A stretch of 20,772 nucleotides of DNA from assembly GCA_937952135.1 (NCBI GenBank), contig CALFYL010000391.1:1-20772 (forward strand), written 5' to 3'. Under the pieces are notes generated by a model. That model saw nothing but the letters and a program-made list of their open reading frames with translations. It was not told the origin of the DNA and made no database searches. Source of the stretch: an uncultured Planctomycetia bacterium (GTDB lineage Bacteria; Planctomycetota; UBA1135; GCA-002686595). Numbering within the stretch: the first letter of the stretch is position 1; each line of letters begins with the position of its first letter. A program made the translations under genes and the position numbers. Below are positions 1 through 7,889 of the stretch, in pieces.

Positions 1-35
1 TGCGCCGCGAGGACGAGCAGAACCGCGAGTTGCAT
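1..35 (-). CDS. 5' end of a possible secreted protein (partial)
   Basis: Only the first eleven codons are inside the window. Reading minus from an ATG at 35-33 gives MQLAVLLVLAA, a start followed by a hydrophobic run that looks like the beginning of a signal peptide or membrane anchor. It lies 46 bases downstream of the stop of the nucleotidyltransferase gene on the same strand, so it could be the next gene of that transcript. A GGAG lies about 13 bases upstream, which is rather far for a ribosome site. Nothing can be said about its function, and the call rests on very little sequence. Confidence 0.3.
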   Translation of the reverse strand, partial: MQLAVLLVLAA

Positions 36-81
36 GCGCGCGAGCGTACTCCAGGCGCGACCTGCGCGCCGAAGTGGCGAG

Positions 82-849
82 TCAGACCCGCTCGCGCCGC
101 AGAACGTCGAGGAACAGCGCGTCGAGCCGCGCTACCTCGCCCTTCCGACTCGGAAGCGCCGCAACCGCCGCGCCGCTGCGTTCGAGCCAGCTCTCGACCC
201 AGCTCCGCACCGGCGGCTCGAGCTCGATGGAATCGCCTTCGAGCAGCGTCCGCTTGCGCGCGCGCAGCTCGTCGACCCAACTCCGCTGCAGGTCGCTCGA
301 GTCGATCCCCGCGAGCACTTCGAGAAAGTCCGTGGGCGGCATCGAAGACCGCAGCTCGATCCAGCGAAACGCTGCGAGCGGCCGCAGGATGTAGAACAGC
401 TTCTTGATGTCGACCGACGGGCCGGCGAGGTGCTCGGCGCTCACGTTGCGCGCGATCGAGAGGTAGTGGTGACCCACGGCGATCGGGTTGAAGAACTCTG
501 GGATGAGCGCGCGCAAGCGGGCGGCGAGTTCCGCGTCCTGCGCGTAGACGATCGGCGACCCCAGGTGCTCGAACAGCGAAGCGTTGCTCTTCGCGAACAG
601 CGTCAGCGCCTTGCGCAGATCCCAGCCGCTGAGGTCGAGGTCCCCGGGCAGCATCGCGGTGATCGTGTCGGCGCCGCTGAAGATGCGCAGGTACCAGTCT
701 GGCTCGTGCAGGTAGAGGAAGCGCACGTCGAAATCGCTGTTCGGCGACGCGAATCCCCACGCGCGGCTCCCGGATTCGCAGGCGTGGAGCACGCGCACGC
801 ACCGCTCGGAGGCGGCGAGTTCGAGCGCGTTTCGAATGGCTTCACTCAC
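82..849 (-). CDS. RlaP/COG3541-type nucleotidyltransferase (second of a tandem pair)
   Basis: The 255-aa product begins at a GTG (849-847) inside the stop region of the upstream gene, giving an 8-base overlap (GTGAGTGA). An upstream ATG in the same frame would add 71 low-complexity residues that simply shadow the neighbour, so I reject it. A polymerase-beta-type active site is visible: ESGSRAWGF with Gly27-Ser28, then NSDFDVRF with Asp39 and Asp41, followed by YLHEPDWYL and LSGWDLRKAL, which are typical of the COG3541/PF10127 (YcgL, RlaP) family. Members are predicted to transfer nucleotides, and some sit beside RNA ligases in RNA-repair loci. No ligase is visible here. The protein has no signal peptide and should be cytoplasmic. 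The family call is firm; substrate and role are unknown. Confidence 0.85.
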   Translation of the reverse strand: MSEAIRNALELAASERCVRVLHACESGSRAWGFASPNSDFDVRFLYLHEPDWYLRIFSGADTITAMLPGDLDLSGWDLRKALTLFAKSNASLFEHLGSPIVYAQDAELAARLRALIPEFFNPIAVGHHYLSIARNVSAEHLAGPSVDIKKLFYILRPLAAFRWIELRSSMPPTDFLEVLAGIDSSDLQRSWVDELRARKRTLLEGDSIELEPPVRSWVESWLERSGAAVAALPSRKGEVARLDALFLDVLRRERV

Positions 850-1966
850 GCTCCGACTCCCAGCGCTCGGTGACCGTGCGAAGCAACTCGTCGACGAACT
901 CCGGCGCCGGCGCGGCGGGCAAAGGCGCCGCAACTCGCAGCTCCTCGAGCGCCGCGATGCGTTCCTCGGCGCGCGCCACGAGCTCGTCGTAGGAGTACGC
1001 GCCCGCGCGGATGCGCAGCAACTCGTCGCGCTCGGGACCCTCGAAGCGCACGCGCGGTGCACCGCGGCGGAGGATCGAATCCGCCGACATCAACAGCCGG
1101 AACGTGTGCATCAGGTTCTTCGCGTCGTAATCGAGCTCGCCCGCTTCCTGCGTGCGCCAACGCGCTTCGTTGCGCAACGCGCGCCATTGCCAGTAGTGCT
1201 CGTGATCGCGCTTCGCGCGTGCGTAGCCTGTTTCGTCGTAGATCAGGAGCCCGCGCAGCCGCGTGAACTCGTCCTCGCGAGGAATGGGCTCGCACACGAG
1301 CACGTCCTCGCGGAAAACGCCGCGCGCGGCCGGTCCGTAGTGGTACAGCCGGAAGGTGCGCGGCACGTGTTCGAGCGCGGCGCAGTGGAACTCGCGCAGA
1401 TCGACGCCGGACTGCGCGAGCGGCACAGGCCGCAGCGGCATGGAGTTCGCTCGCGCGCCCGCGTCGACGGCGGCGCCCGGCCACGGACCGAGCACGACGA
1501 AGCAGAATTCCTCGCGGCGCGGCGGCGCCTCGGGTTGGGGGTGGTGGATCCACTTGTTCTGGCCGCGCGCGCGCTGGATCTGCGAGCGCGCATAGCCGAC
1601 GTGGCTCTCGATGCAGCGCGTGGAGAGGAAGTGCGAGCGTGCGGCGAGGAGCGGCGCCGCCGCGGCGTGGCTCTCGAGGAACGTGTCGGCGGGCGCGAAG
1701 AGCACTTCGAGCACGCTCGGGTTCGCGTCGGCCGCGAGCCCCAGGAACTTGCGCAGGCCGTAGAAGACGGTGTCCCCGCGCTCGTCCTGAACGTGCTCGA
1801 GCGGCGCGCTCAACGAAAGCCAGTCGACTGCGGGCACGACGAACACTCCGCGCTCGTCGACGTCGCTTCGATCGCTCGCGAGCCCGTAGGCGTGGCTGCC
1901 CGAAACGACGCGCAAGATCACGCGCCGGGCGTTGGAGCGCAGCCATTGCGCGAGTTCGACGGCCAT
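842..1966 (-). CDS. RlaP/COG3541-type nucleotidyltransferase (first of a tandem pair)
   Basis: This 374-aa protein starts at ATG 1966-1964 (MAVELAQWLR); an in-frame TTG three codons upstream is possible but less likely. It carries the minimal nucleotidyltransferase signature VSGSHAYGLA (Gly23-Ser24) followed by SDVDERGVF (Asp35, Asp37), then FYGLRKFLGLA and NPSVLEVLFAP, as in COG3541 proteins, and a later DYDAKNLMHTFRLL block. The catalytic GS and DxD residues are intact, so it should be active. It differs strongly from its downstream partner, so the two are not a recent duplication. The genes overlap by 8 bases and are probably translationally coupled. A strong hairpin lies just upstream. 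A broken piece resembling its DYDAK region recurs at about 3891-3956. The nucleotide and acceptor used are unknown. Confidence 0.85.
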   Translation of the reverse strand: MAVELAQWLRSNARRVILRVVSGSHAYGLASDRSDVDERGVFVVPAVDWLSLSAPLEHVQDERGDTVFYGLRKFLGLAADANPSVLEVLFAPADTFLESHAAAAPLLAARSHFLSTRCIESHVGYARSQIQRARGQNKWIHHPQPEAPPRREEFCFVVLGPWPGAAVDAGARANSMPLRPVPLAQSGVDLREFHCAALEHVPRTFRLYHYGPAARGVFREDVLVCEPIPREDEFTRLRGLLIYDETGYARAKRDHEHYWQWRALRNEARWRTQEAGELDYDAKNLMHTFRLLMSADSILRRGAPRVRFEGPERDELLRIRAGAYSYDELVARAEERIAALEELRVAAPLPAAPAPEFVDELLRTVTERWESERE

Positions 1967-1969
1967 CGT

Positions 1970-2020
1970 GCGCAAACTCTAATCGCCGCCCGCGTTCGGC
2001 GGCGAGCGCGAGAGTTGCGC
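1970..2020. other. Nested hairpin in the nucleotidyltransferase leader
   Basis: An outer stem GCGCAAACTCT (1970-1980) pairs with AGAGTTGCGC (2011-2020), with one bulged A. Inside is a perfect 7-bp stem, CGCCGCC (1984-1990) with GGCGGCG (1998-2004), and a 7-nt loop. It ends four bases before the ATG of the minus-strand nucleotidyltransferase, so it lies in that gene's leader and could mask ribosome binding. A smaller stem, GTCGCC/GGCGAC at 2043-2063, follows in the rest of this divergent intergenic region. The core 1974-2009 is related to 4779-4814. Confidence 0.6.
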
Positions 2021-2134
2021 AGTCGACCCTCCAATCGCCGCCGTCGCCACGCGCTGCGGCGACTTCGCGCACCAACTCGCAGAGTTCGAGTAGGCTGATC
2101 GCGGGCGGTGAGTTCTCGAACCTCGGAGATCTCC

Positions 2135-3769
2135 GTGATCCTCTCGCTCTGTGTCCGCACTTGTGTCGCTCTGTCCCTCGCCGCCGGCGCCGCGGCGCAG
2201 TGCCTCCCGGCCGAGGTCTTCGCCCTCGAGCCGCCCGTGAACCAAACGAACCAGTACTTCGGCTGGGGCGTCGGCGTTTGGGGCGACACGGCGCTGGTGA
2301 GCGCGGTCTCGTTCTCGCCAAGTTCGCTGTTCGTGTTCGAGCGCGATCCGCTCGACGCTCACGTTTGGCATAGGACCGTGACCATGAGTGGCCCACCCGG
2401 CTTCGGGTTCCGACTGGCCATCGAAGGCGACCTGGCAGCGGTGAGCGGCGGCAACGTCGTGAGTCTGCGCGAGCGCAACGCCGGCGGACCGGGCGCGTGG
2501 GGGCAAGTGCACGTCCTCACCAACGGTGCGTCCGGGAACGGCGACAATTTCGGCCGCGGTTTGGCGATCAGCGGGGACACGATCGCCGTCGGCGCCTCTT
2601 CCTTCTTCCAGGGCGCGCACGGATCCGTGCATGTCTTCCGCCGCGACGCGGGCGGACCGAACCGGTGGGGACGCGTGGTGCAGATCTTCTCGCCGCTGCC
2701 CAACTCGCCCGACGGCAAGTTCGGCGAGGTCGTCGCCCTCGACGGCGATACCTTGCTCGTGTCCGATCCGCGCTGGGCGAGTTGGGACGGCAACGCGTAC
2801 GTTTTCGAACGCAACGTGGGCGGCCCGGACAACTGGGGGCTCGCCAAGGTGCTCGATCCAGACTTCCCCAACACTTCGAACGAGCAGGCCGGTAGTGCGC
2901 TCGCCTTGCGCGGCGACACGGCGCTGGTCGGAGTCCCGGCGATCTTGGGCGGCGGCGTAGTGCGCACGTACGAGCGCAACCTCGGCGGCGCGGGGAACTG
3001 GGGCCTGCACCAAGACCTTCGCCCGAGCCCCACGCAGTCCCTCGACTTCTTCGGCGCCTCCATCGCGTTCGACGGAGCGCGCGCGCTGATCGGCGCGCCC
3101 CGCCGCAACGAGCCGCTGAACTCCCAGGGCGCCGTGTACGTGTTCGAGCGAAGCGCGGGCGGCGCATCCTGGGCCCAAACGCAGACGCTCACGGCCTCCG
3201 ACGCGCTCGCCGCCGACGAATTCGGCGTGAACGTCGCGCTGTCGGGCGCCACCGTGGTCGTCGGCAATCAGCGCAACGCCGGCGTGTCGCCGCACCTGGG
3301 CAAGGCGCACGTGTTCGACCTCGCGAGTCCGCAACCGCCGACGAGTTACTGCACCGCCGGCACGTCGAGTTCGGGTTGCAGCGGGACGCTGTTCGGCGTC
3401 GGCGCCGCGAGCGCTTCGCAGTCGAGTGGATTCGACCTCGTCGCCGTCGGGCTCGACGGCGCGCGCAACGGAGGCATCTTCTACGGAGTCAACGGACCGA
3501 CGGCGATCGCGGTCCCCGGCACGGGGAGCTGGCGCTGCGTGCGTCCGCCTTTGCAGCGCATCGGCGTGTTGTTCACCGGCGCGAGCGCGGGGAGTTGCGA
3601 CGGCGTCCTGCGCATCGACTGGAACGCGTTCCGCGCGGGCAACCCGCTCGCCCTCGGCGCGCCGTTCGCGGCCGGTCAAACCGTCTGGGCCCAGGCTTGG
3701 ATTCGCGATGCGCTGGCGCCCGCCGGACTGCCGGCCACTCAGGGGCTCTCGTTTGTGCTCTGTCCGTGA
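2135..3769 (+). CDS. Secreted FG-GAP beta-propeller protein with YCTAG C-terminal domain
   Basis: I choose the GTG at 2135 because GGAG (2125-2128) sits six bases upstream; a GTG at 2108 lacks such a site. The 544-aa product opens with a signal peptide ending ALSLAAGAAA|Q. Seven related units follow, each with a core like FGRGLAISGDTIAVGA (others: FGWGVGVWGDTALVSA, FGASIAFDGARALIGA, FGVNVALSGATVVVGN). This is the FG-GAP_2 pattern and suggests a complete seven-bladed propeller, probably exported. From about residue 404 there is the Cys-containing domain starting YCTAGTSSSGC and including RIDWNAFRAGNPLALGAPF, shared with the genes at 13125-14843 and 16297-17250. The gene stands alone, divergent from the nucleotidyltransferases. 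A binding or adhesion role is plausible but not shown by the sequence. Confidence 0.85.
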   Translation: MILSLCVRTCVALSLAAGAAAQCLPAEVFALEPPVNQTNQYFGWGVGVWGDTALVSAVSFSPSSLFVFERDPLDAHVWHRTVTMSGPPGFGFRLAIEGDLAAVSGGNVVSLRERNAGGPGAWGQVHVLTNGASGNGDNFGRGLAISGDTIAVGASSFFQGAHGSVHVFRRDAGGPNRWGRVVQIFSPLPNSPDGKFGEVVALDGDTLLVSDPRWASWDGNAYVFERNVGGPDNWGLAKVLDPDFPNTSNEQAGSALALRGDTALVGVPAILGGGVVRTYERNLGGAGNWGLHQDLRPSPTQSLDFFGASIAFDGARALIGAPRRNEPLNSQGAVYVFERSAGGASWAQTQTLTASDALAADEFGVNVALSGATVVVGNQRNAGVSPHLGKAHVFDLASPQPPTSYCTAGTSSSGCSGTLFGVGAASASQSSGFDLVAVGLDGARNGGIFYGVNGPTAIAVPGTGSWRCVRPPLQRIGVLFTGASAGSCDGVLRIDWNAFRAGNPLALGAPFAAGQTVWAQAWIRDALAPAGLPATQGLSFVLCP

Positions 3770-3771
3770 GG

Positions 3772-3975
3772 CCGCCGGGACTGTTCGGTGTGCGATGTCC
3801 GTTGATCGAGCGAGACCCGGTGCCGAACCACGCGTCCGCCTTCTCGTCGAAGCTCTCGGGCACCAGCTCCGGCGTTCGACTCGGCGTCTCGCGGAGCTTC
3901 GACTCGGCCGACATGAGTGGGCGAAAAGTGTGCATCAGGCTCTTGGCGTCGTAGTCTTCACGCGAGTATCGACCA
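3772..3975 (-). pseudogene. Chimeric relic: nucleotidyltransferase piece joined to carboxypeptidase-regulatory-like piece
   Basis: Bases 3782-3894 match 5828-5940, inside the 1003-aa protein gene, at 98 of 113 positions without gaps. Directly next to them, about 3891-3956 match 1067-1132 of the nucleotidyltransferase gene at about four in five positions. On the minus strand this reads DYDAKSLMHTFRPLMSAES, from the nucleotidyltransferase, running in frame into TPSRTPELVPESFDEKA, from the other gene. The two parent regions share GCGGA at the junction. The homology begins two bases after the stop codon of the propeller gene. No plausible start or full domain exists, so this is debris from paralogues of both genes, not a working gene. 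Confidence 0.75.
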
Positions 3976-4032
3976 TGAAACCGTGCGCGCCGGTGAGTTC
4001 CCCTCGTCGCAGTGAACGCTAAGGACAGTGCA

Positions 4033-4422
4033 ATGCCTCTCAGTATCCGAATCTGGCGAAACGAACTGTCGATTGAAGGCAATCGGGACGATCTCGTCGC
4101 GTTGGCGAGCGCGGTTCGTGGTGGCGGCAAAGAGGTCGAGCTTTCGGTTCTGGAAGTATCGGATGATGGGCGTGAATACGCTCCCGTGATTCCCGTCATA
4201 GCCGAGGTTGCGGAGGGGAAGGTCGTGATCTCCGTCGATCCTGGAGGGTGCAGGTTCCGCGGCGAGCGAACCTTTCTAGAGGACTTGTCCGAGACGATCG
4301 AGCGATTTGCTCGGGGCCTCATTGCCGGGAACTCCTCGCACATTCACCTGGAAACGTTTCCAGGACACTTCTATTTGAGCGAAAGAACTAACCCCTTGAT
4401 CATTGAGTTGGCAGCGACGTGA
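4033..4422 (+). CDS. Small orphan protein resembling immunity protein family Imm32
   Basis: The 129-aa product starts at ATG 4033, with AAGGA (4021-4025) seven bases upstream; a GTG at 4012 is less well supported. It has no signal peptide or membrane segment. NELSIEGNRDDLVALASAV at the N-terminus and SSHIHLETFPGHFYLSERTNPLIIEL at the C-terminus (quoted here in two overlapping parts: SSHIHLETFPGHFY and YLSERTNPLIIEL) recall the small cytoplasmic Imm32-type proteins that accompany polymorphic toxins. That match is from memory. The gene is visibly poorer in G and C than its surroundings, has no toxin beside it, and sits between a relic and a transposase fragment, all consistent with transfer. 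It could equally be an unrelated small regulatory protein. Confidence 0.55.
   Translation: MPLSIRIWRNELSIEGNRDDLVALASAVRGGGKEVELSVLEVSDDGREYAPVIPVIAEVAEGKVVISVDPGGCRFRGERTFLEDLSETIERFARGLIAGNSSHIHLETFPGHFYLSERTNPLIIELAAT
4347..4364. repeat. 18-bp perfect palindrome inside the Imm32-like gene
   Basis: CCTGGAAACGTTTCCAGG is identical to its reverse complement. It codes for part of the conserved HLETFPGH segment, so protein constraint may explain it. A protein-binding site is possible but has no other support. Confidence 0.5.
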
Positions 4423-4563
4423 GATGCTCTAGGGTCATTGGTTTCGTGTCGCGACGAACGTCCTTCCTCGAGAACGCGTTTCCGCAACAACGGGACGTAG
4501 GCGTACGGCGGAGAAACGTGTCGTCCACTGGAGTGCGGGCTCGGGCCGGCGCATCCTTGTGGC

Positions 4564-4881
4564 GTGGAGCCATCGATCGGCCGGAACGATTTGACCGCGC
4601 ACTACTCGCGCGTGCTTGCGGAGCAGGTGCGCACCGGCGCGAGCACGCGCGAGATCGCTGGGAATTACGGCGTCACGCCGGGGACGCTCTACGCTTGGCG
4701 TCGGCGGCTGCTTGAGCGAGGCGAAGCGCCGGGCGTGCTGATCGCCGATGACGTGGTGAGCGGCTCGGCGTCGCGCGCCAACTCCAAGCGTCGCCCGCGT
4801 TCGGCGGTGAGCGCCGGGCCTCGTGCTGGTTTCGCGCCGTTCCCCGGCTCGTCAGTCGGCGGGCGCCGGCGCAACGGCTAA
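4564..4881 (+). pseudogene. Truncated transposase-type helix-turn-helix ORF (IS66 TnpA-like)
   Basis: From a GTG at 4564 the frame reads a short leader, then ASTREIAGNYGVTPGTLYAW followed by RRRLLERGEAPGVL. This is a helix-turn-helix like those of IS66 TnpA or IS3 OrfA proteins, which help recognise transposon ends. After about residue 68 the sequence becomes Arg/Ser-rich and unlike a transposase, and the frame closes at 4881, overlapping the stop of the convergent 1003-aa protein gene. No partner TnpB or TnpC gene and no clear terminal inverted repeats are visible, so I treat it as the remnant of an insertion sequence. The stretch 4423-4563 upstream shows no other gene. Confidence 0.5.
4779..4814. 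repeat. Dispersed 36-bp repeat shared with 1974-2009
   Basis: About 30 of 36 positions agree with 1974-2009, including the identical block GCCCGCGTTCGGCGG. In the other copy this block forms a perfect 7-bp stem. Here the stem is kept with two G-T pairs, which suggests the fold matters or mutates slowly. The repeat sits in the tail of the truncated transposase frame, so it may be a mobile-element-derived palindromic unit. Confidence 0.5.
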
Positions 4882-7800
4882 GGCGCGAAGTCGAGCGCGA
4901 CCTCGTTCAAGCCGTCGACTTCGATCTCGCGCGGTGCGCTACGTGGGCCGCCGGAGATCAAGCTCACATTGACGCTGTAGCGCCCGGCGCTCAAACCCGA
5001 GAGCACGACCTCAGCCTCGCCGTTGGAGTTGATGTCGCGCCAGTACTTCGGCTCGCCGAGGGATGTGGCGCTCACGTAGATCCGCGGCGGCGACTGGCCC
5101 TCTTCGACGCGAACTTTCACACGCAACGACGAGCCCGTGGAAAAGGAGAGCGGTTCGAGCGCCGTCACACCGTCGTCGAGTTCGACTCGCTCGAGCACGA
5201 GCGGCGCGAGGTGCGCGGCGACGTCGATCCACAACTTCCACGCGCCCGGTTCGAGTTCCGCGGTGCGCGCGACGCCGTCGACGGTCTGCGCGTAGATCCA
5301 GCGCGGCGCAGCGCTCTCGCTCGTCGCGGGAAAGGCGGCGAGACGGACGAACGGCGCCGAGGCGAGCTTCGGATCCGCGAGCGGCAGCCGCAGCTCGCGG
5401 CCGGCGACGAGTTTCAGCACCACGCCGTCGCGTTGCTGCGCCGTGCGCACGATCGTCGCGGGGTCGGGCGCGAGCCAGGGGTGCCACGGGCGTACGACGA
5501 CCTCGCGATCGCCGGGGATGCGGACTTTGAACGAGGTGTCGGCTTCGACGCGCACTCCCGCGGGCGGAGTCTGGCCGGGGAGGCGGCTCCAACGATCTTC
5601 GCGCGGCGCCACGCCGTCGACCACCACGACAACCGAGCTCAGATCCGTTCCTGTCGGAACCTCGACGCGCCCCGTCACCCACTGATCGGCGCCGATCTCG
5701 AGCACCACGTTCGCTCGCAATGCGCCTGGCGCGATCGTGGCTTCGCTCGAAACGACTCGGGACACCCTGTCGAGCGCTCGCCAGCGGCCGGGAGTCAGCC
5801 CCGCGAATCGAAATCCGCCGCGCGGACCGTTCGGCGTGCGAAGTCCGTTGAACGAGCGAAGTCCGCCGCCGGTCCACGCGTTCGCCTTCTCGTCGAAGCT
5901 CTCGAGCACCACCTCCGGCGTTCGACTCGGCGTCCCGCGGACCTCGACGAAAAGCTCTCCAGCGGAGGTGAATTCGAGCGTGAACGGCGTCGGTTGGCCG
6001 TCCGCGCTGGGCGCGACCTTCGCACGCGCCGGTGCAAGGCCCGTCGCGGTCACCAGGACGCTCGTCGTCTCGCCCGCGGCAGGTCGCGCGAGTTCGAAGA
6101 TCCACTCGCCGCGCTCCGCATCCTCTTCGATCGGCGGGGGCCACGCGTCGAACTTCGCGGGCAGTCGAACTTCGCCATCGACGGTCACGCTCGCGCGCGC
6201 GAGGAACGTTCCGGGCAACACGGCTTCGATGCGGCCATCGCCCTTGCTCAAGTCGACGGCGCCCGCGTTGAACCTGCTCGTCTTGCGGCCAGGCGGGAGG
6301 ACGTACACGTTGACCAGCTCTCCAAAGAGCCCCGTCAACGTCGCGCGTCCCTGATCGTCGGTGCGAACGAAGTCGCACACCGGATAGTTGCCTTGGTTGA
6401 ACGCTGCCACCGCTGCGCCGCGTACAGGTTCGCTGGCTAGGCTGCGCACGACGACCTCGATCGCGCGCGGCGGCGAGAACGAACTCGATTGGCCGAGCTC
6501 CGCGCCGAGATCGACCCAAACGCGCGCGAGGGCGCCGTCGTCGGCGCGCGCCAGGAACGCGCGGTGGGATTCGAAGCCTTCCACGACTAGCTGCGAACCA
6601 TCCATGCGTCCGACGCCCGCGGGTTCGTTCGCGCGATCCATGCTGGATCCGGGCGCGACGTGCAGCTCGACGCGCGAGCCATCGGCGGGCACGGGCGCGT
6701 CGCCGGCGACGATCGGCCAACGCACGGTTCGACGGGTGCGGCGATGGAGTTCGACGCGCGTCGTCTCGCCGTCGCGGTTGAGCGGGACGAGTTGTGAGCC
6801 GTGGTCCGATCGGTCGGGAACGCTTCGGTAGCCGCTCGCTTCGATGCTCAGCTCCATGCCGCGCGCTGACTCCAGGCCTTCGATGCGCGTTCGTCCCTCC
6901 CGGTTCGTCGGCGCGACGGGAAGCGAGAGTTCACGCCTCGCATGCACGTCTTGCGCAGACATTCCGCCGCCTTCGAAGGTCGCGGGGATCGCATAGGACT
7001 CGTGAACGCGCACTCGAGCGCCGGGAATCGGCGCGCCGCTGCCAATGTCGACGACGAGCACGTCGAACGCGTGCAGAGGGCGGAGCGCGAGGGTGACCGC
7101 GCCTTCGTCCGGCAGGAACACGCGCTGGCTGGCGGAGCGCGCGCCGTCGGTCGCCTGCACGAGAAGCGGGCCTGCGGGCAACGCGTCGAAGTGCGCCGTC
7201 GTCTCGCCGCCGAGGCTCGCGCGGGCGAGCACGAACTGTTGGAGCGCGAGCGAGCGGACTTCGATCTCGACGGCGTCGGTCGCGTCGAGAATCGAAACAT
7301 CGAGCGCGTGGGCCGGCAAGAGCACGAGCGTGCCGAGGTCGTCGGGCGCGGTGTCGTCCGGATCGCGCGGGGGCGTGAAGATCGAGCCGTCGGGGCGTGG
7401 CAGCCAGACCTGCTGGGCGCCGAACGTTCCGTCGGGTCCGCGCGCCGTCAACACGTTGGCCGCGCTGTCTTCGGGCAAGAGCGCGACCCAGTCTCGCCCC
7501 GCGGCCAACTCGAAACGCCCGTCGCGGCCGCTGCGCGCACTCGTCCGTGCCGAACTGCCGATGTGCAACTTCACCTCGACGCCGGCGACGGGATTGCGTC
7601 GAGCGTCGACGACGCGGCCGGTCCACAGCACGGGGAGCTCACCGTCGGTGTTCGAGGGAGGAGCCGGTGAAGTCGCGGTGAGCTCGACGGCGTCGCGGGC
7701 GATCTCTCCCGCGTCCTTCGGCGGCGCGGCAGCGTTGAGGGAGGTTGCCTCGAGCGGGCTCTCCGATCCCATCGCCGCCGAGGGCGCAGCGGCCGAGTCG

Positions 7801-7889
7801 GTGGCTTCGCGCGAGCTCGCGATCCAAATCGCGGCGATGGCCGCCGCCAGTAACCCAACGACGCCGATTCCGAGCGCTTTTTGACGCAT
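4878..7889 (-). CDS. Membrane-anchored protein with carboxypeptidase-regulatory-like repeats (1003 aa)
   Basis: The start ATG (7889-7887) has GGAG eight bases upstream. Residues 6-25 (LGIGVVGLLAAAIAAIWIAS) form a single N-terminal helix, either an uncleaved anchor or a signal sequence, followed by an Ala/Pro/Ser-rich linker to about 85. The remaining ~900 residues are strings of beta-sandwich modules of the carboxypeptidase D regulatory/CNA-B type. LWTGRVVDARRNPVAGVEVK (88-107) is the clearest, with later ones near VVVRSLASEPVRGAAVAAF and a closing LSGLSAGRYSVNVSL. No catalytic motif is visible. The ectodomain style resembles that of the sigma-factor fusion encoded divergently at 9798-12803, but without a sigma part. 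A 113-bp piece of this gene recurs as a relic at 3782-3894. A surface scaffold or sensing role is possible; the substrate is unknown. Confidence 0.8.
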   Translation of the reverse strand: MRQKALGIGVVGLLAAAIAAIWIASSREATDSAAAPSAAMGSESPLEATSLNAAAPPKDAGEIARDAVELTATSPAPPSNTDGELPVLWTGRVVDARRNPVAGVEVKLHIGSSARTSARSGRDGRFELAAGRDWVALLPEDSAANVLTARGPDGTFGAQQVWLPRPDGSIFTPPRDPDDTAPDDLGTLVLLPAHALDVSILDATDAVEIEVRSLALQQFVLARASLGGETTAHFDALPAGPLLVQATDGARSASQRVFLPDEGAVTLALRPLHAFDVLVVDIGSGAPIPGARVRVHESYAIPATFEGGGMSAQDVHARRELSLPVAPTNREGRTRIEGLESARGMELSIEASGYRSVPDRSDHGSQLVPLNRDGETTRVELHRRTRRTVRWPIVAGDAPVPADGSRVELHVAPGSSMDRANEPAGVGRMDGSQLVVEGFESHRAFLARADDGALARVWVDLGAELGQSSSFSPPRAIEVVVRSLASEPVRGAAVAAFNQGNYPVCDFVRTDDQGRATLTGLFGELVNVYVLPPGRKTSRFNAGAVDLSKGDGRIEAVLPGTFLARASVTVDGEVRLPAKFDAWPPPIEEDAERGEWIFELARPAAGETTSVLVTATGLAPARAKVAPSADGQPTPFTLEFTSAGELFVEVRGTPSRTPEVVLESFDEKANAWTGGGLRSFNGLRTPNGPRGGFRFAGLTPGRWRALDRVSRVVSSEATIAPGALRANVVLEIGADQWVTGRVEVPTGTDLSSVVVVVDGVAPREDRWSRLPGQTPPAGVRVEADTSFKVRIPGDREVVVRPWHPWLAPDPATIVRTAQQRDGVVLKLVAGRELRLPLADPKLASAPFVRLAAFPATSESAAPRWIYAQTVDGVARTAELEPGAWKLWIDVAAHLAPLVLERVELDDGVTALEPLSFSTGSSLRVKVRVEEGQSPPRIYVSATSLGEPKYWRDINSNGEAEVVLSGLSAGRYSVNVSLISGGPRSAPREIEVDGLNEVALDFAP

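Noticed and set aside
1970..2063. Integron attC-like site from the nested hairpins
   Set aside because: The paired GTTRRRY/RYYYAAC ends expected of attC are not present, and no integrase or cassette array is visible.
1979..3679. Long 566-aa open frame on the minus strand across the propeller gene
   Set aside because: It is a low-complexity Arg/Ala/Glu shadow frame; the plus strand has a signal peptide and seven regular repeats.
4012..4032. GTG 4012 as start of the immunity-like gene
   Set aside because: The ATG at 4033 has AAGGA at a suitable distance and the family-like part begins right after it.
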